Positions 57,782-64,000 of a stretch of 64,000 bases of DNA are shown piece after piece. Numbering within the stretch: position 1 is the stretch's first letter; every line of letters begins with the position of its first letter. The stretch comes from Earliella scabrosa (taxonomy: Eukaryota; Basidiomycota; Agaricomycetes; Polyporales; Polyporaceae): the NCBI GenBank assembly GCA_022605405.1, contig JABYQQ010000005.1, forward strand, positions 2,170,001-2,234,000. The letters run 5' to 3'. Under the pieces are notes generated by a model that was not told where the DNA came from, did no database searches, and worked only from the letters and a program-made list of their open reading frames with translations. The position numbers were made by a program, and so were the translations under genes.

Positions 57782-59742
57782 ATGGCAGCACACCCTATCG
57801 TCGAGTACACTTCTCCCTCCTCGTGGGCGTTGGTGCGTGCGAATGTGACCACTGCTGGCCTATGGGAGTGCTGAAGTTTGTACGGGCTGGGGGCATGCGC
57901 TCTGTAGATCGAGGACAAGCTGTCTCCGTTTGCGAAGGAGACCCTCGCGAAGCTCATCAAGTTCTTGGAGGTGCGCCCTCACGTAACCCGTGTGTGAACG
58001 CGTCGCTCGTGCTCATACTGCACCATGTGCATGTGCAGGACGAGGTGTACCCCGCCGTGCGGGTTTCGCATGCGCAACTGCCCGCGGACCCGGTGCAGCG
58101 CTGGAAGACGATCATTCCCGTCGTCGCGGACCTGAAGGAGAAGGCAAAGAAGCTCGGGCTGTGGAACTTGTTCTTGAGCAAGGCGCACTACCCTCAGTTT
58201 GGTGTGCCTCTCACCAACCTCGAGGTGCGTTTGCTCGTGCTGTTCGTCGTCATGCGGACGTTCTGATAGTGCGTCCAGTATGGTGTCATGGCGGAGCTTC
58301 TTGGAAGGGGTGGACAGCTCGCGTCCGAGGCTGTAAACTGCTCGGCGCCCGACACCGGCAACATGGGTACGTCGTCTTCACATTGCACATGCACTAGGCT
58401 CTGGGTGTCTTACGCTACGAACCCCTGGTGTAGAGGTGCTTGCGCGGTATGCTTCGCCCGAGCAGCAGAAGAAATGGCTCGTCCCCCTCCTGAACGGCGA
58501 AATTCGCTCTGCGTTCTCGATGACGGAACGCTTTGGTGAGTTTAGCAACGTCTTGCTAGTGCATGCGAACTATTGACTGACGATTGTGCAGTTGCGTCAT
58601 CGGACGCTACGAACATTAGGACTACCATTCGTCAGGAGGGTGATGAAATTGTCATCAATGGTCACAAGTGGTGCGCACTAGACTCAACGTTGAATGCAAG
58701 GATGCGCACTGACGTGACTGGCTCAACAGGTACATTAGCGGTGCCGGTGACCCACGCTGCGCTCTCCACCTCGTGCTCGGTAAGAGCGACGCGGAGAATT
58801 CGGACAAGTACCGGCAGCAGAGTATTGTGATCGTTCCGGCGAACGCGCCTGGTGTCAAGGTCATTCGTCCCATGGGTGTCTTCGGCTACGACGACGCTCC
58901 CGAGGGTCACTGCGAAATTGTCTACGACAATGTTCGTGTGCCTGTCGGCAACCTTGTCTATGGATGGGGCAAGGGCTTCGAGATTATCCAAGGACGTCTC
59001 GGGTGAGCATAAGTGAAAAGCTTTAGCGCAATTCAGACCTAACAATATGTTTTAGCCCTGGTCGCATTCACCACTGCATGCGTTCCATCGGCGCTGCCCA
59101 GTATGCGCTGGACTTGTTGCTCCAGCGCGTGACGGACCCTGCGAAGAAGACTTTCGGGAAGTACCTCTACGAGCACGGTAGGTTGCTACCATCTGAGTCC
59201 ATATGGTCATTGTCTAATGCCCCTTCGAGGTACTGTCGTCGCCGACATCGCCAAGTCTCGCGCAGAGATTGAGTCGGCAAGGCTGCTTGTCTACAGTGCT
59301 GCACTGCAGATCGACAAGGCGAAAGCCAAGGGTGCCCTCAAGGAAATCGGCATTGCCAAGGTACGTTCATCCGTTTTTGAGCATATCAGCTGCAATGCTC
59401 ACGCTCCTATGCGATAGTTTGTGGTTCCGTCCATGGCCTGCGGGGTCATCGACCGTGCCATTCAAGCGTACGGTGCTGAGGGTGTCAGCCAGGATACGCC
59501 TCTTGCTGCCATGTACGCTGGGTTGCGCACACTGCGCATCGCCGACGTGAGTCGACCTTTTCCTTTCCTTTTCGTCTGCCAGGGCATTGATGATCCGTGT
59601 TCAGGGCCCGGACGCCGTGCACATCCAGCAGATTGGACAGCGGGAGCTGAAGCGTGCGACGGCAGTCACTAAGCGTCATGCTGAGATCAAGAAGAAAGAG
59701 AAAACGCTCGCTGAGCGATACGGCGTGAAAGTGCATCTGTAG
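57782..59742 (+). CDS. Acyl-CoA dehydrogenase (ACAD10/11-like, no kinase domain)
   Basis: Eleven exons (57782-57832, 57908-57970, 58039-58224, 58279-58366, 58434-58535, 58592-58670, 58730-59002, 59056-59177, 59230-59360, 59418-59546, 59605-59742) encode 453 residues. The alpha-helical N-domain holds [20 protein letters not shown] and [20 protein letters not shown]; the beta-domain has [17 protein letters not shown] and [15 protein letters not shown]; the C-domain has [39 protein letters not shown] and [20 protein letters not shown]. The Glu in YGAEG aligns with the usual catalytic base. It oxidises acyl-CoA to the enoyl form with FAD. There is no clear targeting signal: the N-terminus is not basic and the C-terminus KVHL could be a weak PTS1-like ending. 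A peroxisomal or mitochondrial location is undecided. Confidence 0.93.
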
Positions 59743-59996
59743 GATGTGTTCGTGGCGACTCCGTGTTCCCTTGCTTCTACGTATATGTAACAGTACGACG
59801 GGCTTACTATCACATCCTATCGCCTACCTAAGCGTTATCCGAGCTCCTCGGCACAAGTCTACAGGAATGCATCCAGAATGCATTACACTCTGTGCTGGCT
59901 TGCGTTTTTGCGTTTTCACGCCAGACGGTGGGCGTCTAGCTCTTAGAGATGAAGCGTCTTGCCACGTGATCGTATATTTCCTTGCTTTCGTCCACC

Positions 59997-60569
59997 ATGT
60001 CCAGTGTGACGAGCAAGGCCTTGCGCACCTCCCTCCGCCGAACCGCGTCATGTAGCCGCTACTCCTCATCACAAGCATCTTCCGCTACATCCTCCTCACG
60101 CCCACCCAAACTCAACGTGCAACCCAAATCGACCCTCCCCGCGGACAAGATGCGCACGCTCGTCGAGCTCTATCACCAGTCCCAGAACTTCATTACGATA
60201 GACAACTTGTCTGACCAGATCGACGATGCGTTCATCCGCCGGCCGAGTATGGCCTCGTTCTCGACCCAGCTGAACGCGGAGACTCCGTACGGTGGGCTCG
60301 CTGCGGACCTCGCGAACAGAAGGGCCATGCCCAAGTTCGGGCGAGACAGCGACGTGGTGCCGAAGCGACGAAGCCACCAAACGGAGCGAGGTCGAGCCAA
60401 CGCGCAAAACTGGAGCGACTTCATGAACCCCAGGGACAAGTTGGTCCGGGACACGTTGTATGGGGTTGTGGACAAGGGCCTGCCGGGATACGACGCGTTG
60501 CAGGACGCGTATGCCGAGGTGAAGGAGGAGTTGGAGGAGGAGAAAGCGCAGAGAGGGCAGGGTGCTTAG
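59997..60569 (+). CDS. Small conserved protein with mitochondrial presequence, function unknown
   Basis: A single exon of 190 codons starting at ATG 59997. The first 35 residues are rich in Ser, Arg and Thr and lack acidic residues (SVTSKALRTSLRRTASCSRY), a good matrix presequence. The rest is polar: LPADKMRTLVELYHQSQNFI, DNLSDQIDDAFIRRPS, a mid-region with MPKFGRDSDVVPKRR, and a C-terminal helix DALQDAYAEVKEELEEEKAQ. No family was recognised; mitochondrial ribosome or assembly accessory proteins have this look, but that is a guess. The gene converges on the sirtuin gene, leaving only 136 bp between stop codons. Confidence 0.65.
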   Translation: MSSVTSKALRTSLRRTASCSRYSSSQASSATSSSRPPKLNVQPKSTLPADKMRTLVELYHQSQNFITIDNLSDQIDDAFIRRPSMASFSTQLNAETPYGGLAADLANRRAMPKFGRDSDVVPKRRSHQTERGRANAQNWSDFMNPRDKLVRDTLYGVVDKGLPGYDALQDAYAEVKEELEEEKAQRGQGA

Positions 60570-60705
60570 CTTCCGCATGTGAGTATGCGAGTCGATCTCC
60601 ATCATGTCCTTGACCTGACTAGTTGACTGCTCTCACTCCATAGCGTACATCTAATCTAATGCACAGGCTCCCGTACGCATCACTTCACTGCTACTTGCAC
60701 CCCTG

Positions 60706-61750
60706 TCAGACATCTACGAGACCTAGTGCTCGAGGAAGAGTTGCTTCTGCCGGTCCCAGGAACAAGAAGTCCGCCTCCTCATCTCCTTGGCTCCGGTCGA
60801 GGTTGAATACTGCCACCTTTCCACCGTGTTCCTTTACTTCGTATGCATAGCCGGCGGCTGGATATACCTGTGAAGAGACAGCAATATAAGTCAAGGATGC
60901 ACTCCCGACCATACAACGCTGGCTTACAGTAGAAGACGTGCCGACCACAATGCACAAGTCCGCCTCCTCCACCAGCTCATCAATTTCGTCCAGGTACCAC
61001 GGCCGTTCACCGAACCAGACGACGCCAGGTCGTGCCAAAGAACCGCATTTTCTGCACTTTGGCAAGTCCTTCACATCAATCTCGGGCTCCGGTTCGTCGC
61101 GCACGAATACGTTCTCGCTGCCGGCCAACGCGGGGCAGACGGGCGAATCGAGGATGTGTTCCCTGTGGCCACAGCTTGAAGATGTGCACACGACGTCCAT
61201 GAGCCGACCGTGCATCTCGAGCGTCGCGTTTTGCACTGCGGGCGAATGGACTTCGTCTGCAAGCTCTGGCGAGTCCTCTGCGACGCGCTCGAGCGCTCTG
61301 CGGCTGAGGCCGTCGACGTTCTGCGTGATCAGCGTGAAGGACGAGCCGGGGGCAATCTTCTCCCTTAGGGACGGGATAGAGAACATTGCGAGTGCGCGGT
61401 GTCCGGCGTTTGGTTGAGCAGCGAGTGCTCTGAGCCCATGTGAGCGGCGAACACCAGACCATGAGCGAAGTTGTACTTCTCTCGACGGTAGTGGTAGAAC
61501 TGCCACACCCGCGAAGGGTTCGCCTGGAATGCTTCTGGGGTGGCAAGCCCCATCGCATCGTACTTGCGCCAGAGCCCCCCCGCACCTCTGAAGGTGGGGA
61601 TGCCTGTTCAGAACGGAATGAACGGATTATGTAGTGCATACTCCTAAGCATTCTCAGTCAGTACTACATACCAGATGCTGCAGACAAGCCTGCGCCGGCC
61701 ACCGCTACGATGCGTTTGGAGGATCTCAGTGTCGATACGAAAGAGGGCAT
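60706..61750 (-). CDS. Class III (SIRT5-type) sirtuin, NAD-dependent protein deacylase
   Basis: Four minus-strand exons (61750-61672, 61603-61477, 61429-60928, 60867-60706) encode 289 residues. The Rossmann motif is [18 protein letters not shown] (16-33), then FYHYRRE (62-68), TQNVDGL (104-110), the catalytic His in EMHGRL (142), zinc ligands Cys 150 and 155 with CRKC (194-197), PGVVWFGE, and [17 protein letters not shown]. The Tyr-X-X-Arg pair of YHYR is the SIRT5 signature that accepts succinyl, malonyl and glutaryl lysine. SIRT5 enzymes are mainly mitochondrial; here the N-terminus is short and no clear presequence is visible. It could remove acyl marks from metabolic enzymes. The start at 61750 puts the Rossmann motif close to the N-terminus, as in bacterial CobB. 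Confidence 0.94.
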
Positions 61751-62170
61751 GTCGTCTGAAGGCAGCTGTTCGCGAGACATATGTCCGGGCGGAATATTCA
61801 AATTGGGCGGGTTGGAGGTCCGAGTCTGGCCTTCGCTTGAGTTCTCAAGTGTCAGCTTTTGGTGGATGTATGATGTCTAGCATGGTCCGGACCTCACCAG
61901 TTGTGTTCTGACACGCAACACGAGGGAGATGAATGACTGGGGACGAGTCAAGACAAGTCAAGGTAAGTATGGATGTCGCTATGCGATCGGGAGCCCGATC
62001 TCGCACGTGTATCCCGAGTAGATCTCAGATCGACGCACTTTTCTTTTGACTCTGACCCTCCAGCTCCTTCCCCACACTCTCATCGCTACACACTCCGTCG
62101 CGCTGTGTCTCGACCCTTATCAAGTCTCGCATAACACCTCTCCCTCTCACAAACCAACCCACACCCCCCA
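61751..62170. other. Divergent promoter region
   Basis: About 420 bp between the sirtuin (minus strand) and the LLP-like gene (plus strand). A CT/CA-rich leader precedes the ATG at 62171. Confidence 0.5.
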
Positions 62171-63148
62171 ATGGCGAAGTCTACCCGCTCAAAAGTCAAG
62201 CGCCATTTCCGCGCAAAGAAGCGGCAGGAGGGCGTATACGCCGTTACCGAAGCCGCACGGCTGCAGCGACTCAACCTCAAGCTGCGGAAGCTAACTACCG
62301 CTGAGACGGAGGAAGCAGAAGAAGAGAGGGGAGAGGACGACATGCCCGTAGAGGAGGGCGAGGGCGCAGGTTGGTCTCTGTCCTCATCCGAGTCTCTGCC
62401 AGGGTCCGCTTTTTGGCTCGCGGCTCTTGGCCTGGTCGACCCGCAAGGCATTACTGCGGAGAGCATGGCTGCGCTCGGGCAGCTCTCTGTGCTTGCTGGC
62501 GGAGATGCGCCCGTTGAAAAAGGGAGACTGAGGCCAGGCCAAGTTGAACAACTACACAATTTGACTCCAGGGCGTAGGCACACCCACCAGTGCCGCATTC
62601 GTGGGCTCGATCATATGTTCCCCAACCTCTCGATGGACCCCAGGATGGAGACCGATGATTGACCCTCCTCCGTCTGTTGCAGATGCCCAGGCTCAGACTG
62701 GCGATGGCGCAGAGGCAGGAGGTTCGTACATGCTACTCCGTCCCAGCTTCACTCTCGTGCTCACCCAGTCCTACTCGCTTCATGTCCATCCACTTCCCCA
62801 ACTATCCGCATCCTACCCTCCCCCCATCCCGACTGCATCCCCTCAACCATTCATTCCTTCATCCAATCAACCGGCTCGGGCTCGGGCACCAACCCACTTT
62901 TCATCTCTCATATCCGGCCGTTCGCTCCTCTCTTCACAGACGCAATGGACCTCGACTCGGGCGCAGGCCCATCAACCGATGCATCCTCAAGCTCGCAGCG
63001 GATATCGACGCACGGCCCGCGCGGGTCCCGCCGCGAGCAGTGGCGGCTGTCCAAGGGCCTGCCCGCCCGCCCAAAGTCGAGAGGCATGAACCGCCAGGGC
63101 TTGGTCGCGGCGAAGCGGAAGTCTGGGCGATCGCACCGGAGACGGTGA
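62171..63148 (+). CDS. LLP homologue / DUF2423 nucleolar protein
   Basis: Exons 62171-62369, 62683-62721 and 62940-63148 give 148 residues. The N-terminus MAKSTRSKVKRHFRAKKRQE is the diagnostic start of DUF2423/LLP proteins, followed by GVYAVTEAARLQRLNLKLRK. An acidic middle (AETEEAEEERGEDDMPVEEG) precedes a basic C-terminus: LSKGLPARPKSRGMNRQGLV, then a Lys/Arg-rich end (SGRSHRRR). Family members are nucleolar and linked to ribosome biogenesis. Intron 1 is unusually long for this window (313 nt) and stays open in frame, so a caller may read through it and end at 62662. The 39-nt middle exon fits phase on both sides. The splice model is moderately certain; the family call is strong. Confidence 0.85.
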
Positions 63149-64000
63149 GGCTGCGTGTACATGCGGGAAGGGTGGGGAAGGCGGGGAGGTGGGAAGGAGA
63201 GGTGTTCGGGCTGTACACTTGTTGTGTAGTGCAACAGTGGTCGACTCTTTCAATATCTCACAACAGCCTCTTGTATGCACACATACAAGCAGTGCACTCA
63301 TTCAGTCTCAAAAGGACAGCAGCTGCATTGATTGCAAAGGCAGGGTCAGATCTAACGGAGGCAGTATTGAAATGAGCGACTGCGCCGACGGTTCAACGCC
63401 GACGACAAGATCTGGGTACGGTATCTGTGTAAACGTATCGACAGGGCAGACTGAGAGTGGAGTATGAGGAATCGGGACGGCGACGACGACGACGATGGTG
63501 ATGGTGGTAAGTACAACTCAATACTAGAGGAGCAGGCCGCAGCGGGTGGTATACGTGAGTGTATGTATATGTACTGCACAACGAGGACGAGGCGGGCTAA
63601 GGGGGAGCGGGAGGACCGGAAAACTGCGATTACTTCTTGCAATTACACGTACACGGGCACTTCGACGGCGGCGGCGGCGAGGGCAAGAGGATGAGGAACG
63701 ACGGAGTAGACAGAGGGAAGAGATCGTTCCTGGTGTCGTAGGGCATCAGGGCATCATCAGCGGCAAGGACTTGACGGTGTGTGGTCGGCGGGCACAACAA
63801 GTACGGTTAGCTTCGGAGTCGGGGGCGGCGGGGCACCGGGTGTGGCGGGGAGCACGATCACGGGTCTCATCATCGCACGGGCGTGAGCAGGCATCTTTTG
63901 GGGCGTATCTCGTCTCTCTCTCTCTCTCTCTCGGTCGGCAACAGCAGCGCACGGTGACGGCCCGCAACGCTCGCAAGAGCAATGCAGGACCGGGCGTGGT
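63149..64000. other. Terminal intergenic region with microsatellites
   Basis: The last 850 bp carry a GAC/GAT triplet run (63479-63510), a GGC run near 63667 and a perfect TC dinucleotide run of about 20 nt near 63913. No protein-like frame was seen in either strand. Confidence 0.5.

Overview
The window is nuclear DNA of a filamentous basidiomycete, most likely a mushroom-forming Agaricomycete close to the wood-decay polypores. This rests on the gene architecture (many GT-AG introns of about 50-65 nt, proteins recovered only after splicing), the GC-rich coding sequence, the short intergenic gaps, and the gene families seen: CipC, PX/PXB, STB6, PsiD-type decarboxylase, A1 proteases, TPR-MYND proteins. 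No CRISPR array, insertion sequence, plasmid or prophage feature is present. Splice models were built by eye. Each main multi-exon model was checked for consistent intron phase and a total length divisible by three.

Layout. 1-5 kb: the 5' end of a membrane protein leaving the window on the minus strand (possibly a patatin-type triacylglycerol lipase), a CipC/DUF3759 stress protein, and a mitochondrial pyruvate/branched-chain dehydrogenase kinase. 5.5-20.5 kb: a dense housekeeping and signalling block with a proline-rich PPxY protein, an NDR/Cbk1 kinase, a PX/PXB/DUF3818 lipid-binding protein, a small conserved unknown, a CCDC47/DUF1682 ER membrane protein and a long STB6-type Sin3-binding protein. 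20.5-22.3 kb: a gene-poor stretch with two copies of a direct repeat of about 140 bp. 22.3-29 kb: a GW/WG-rich protein with an apparent one-base frameshift at its 3' end, two tandem membrane-anchored coiled-coil paralogues, and a PsiD-like phosphatidylserine/tryptophan decarboxylase. 29.7-37 kb: an accessory-looking block with an intronless 750-residue orphan and two neighbouring pepsin-type aspartic proteases, one intact and one lacking both catalytic aspartates. 37.4-42 kb: Pab2 and two tandem TPR-MYND genes, the first carrying an in-frame stop. 42-45.5 kb: no credible gene, only low-complexity sequence. 45.5-64 kb: an F-box protein, mitochondrial ribosomal protein bL19m, a Zn2Cys6 transcription factor, an HNH-nuclease-like orphan, an acyl-CoA dehydrogenase, a putative mitochondrial protein, a SIRT5-class sirtuin, and an LLP/DUF2423 nucleolar protein.

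How the genes fit together. There is no operon-like pathway. Functions cluster loosely around mitochondrial metabolism (dehydrogenase kinase, bL19m, class III sirtuin, a presequence-bearing protein) and fatty-acid oxidation (acyl-CoA dehydrogenase), morphogenesis signalling (NDR kinase) and chromatin or RNA regulation (STB6, Pab2, Zn2Cys6). The most interesting parts are three local duplications at different stages of decay or divergence (aspartic proteases, coiled-coil membrane proteins, TPR-MYND proteins) and the PsiD-type decarboxylase beside them.
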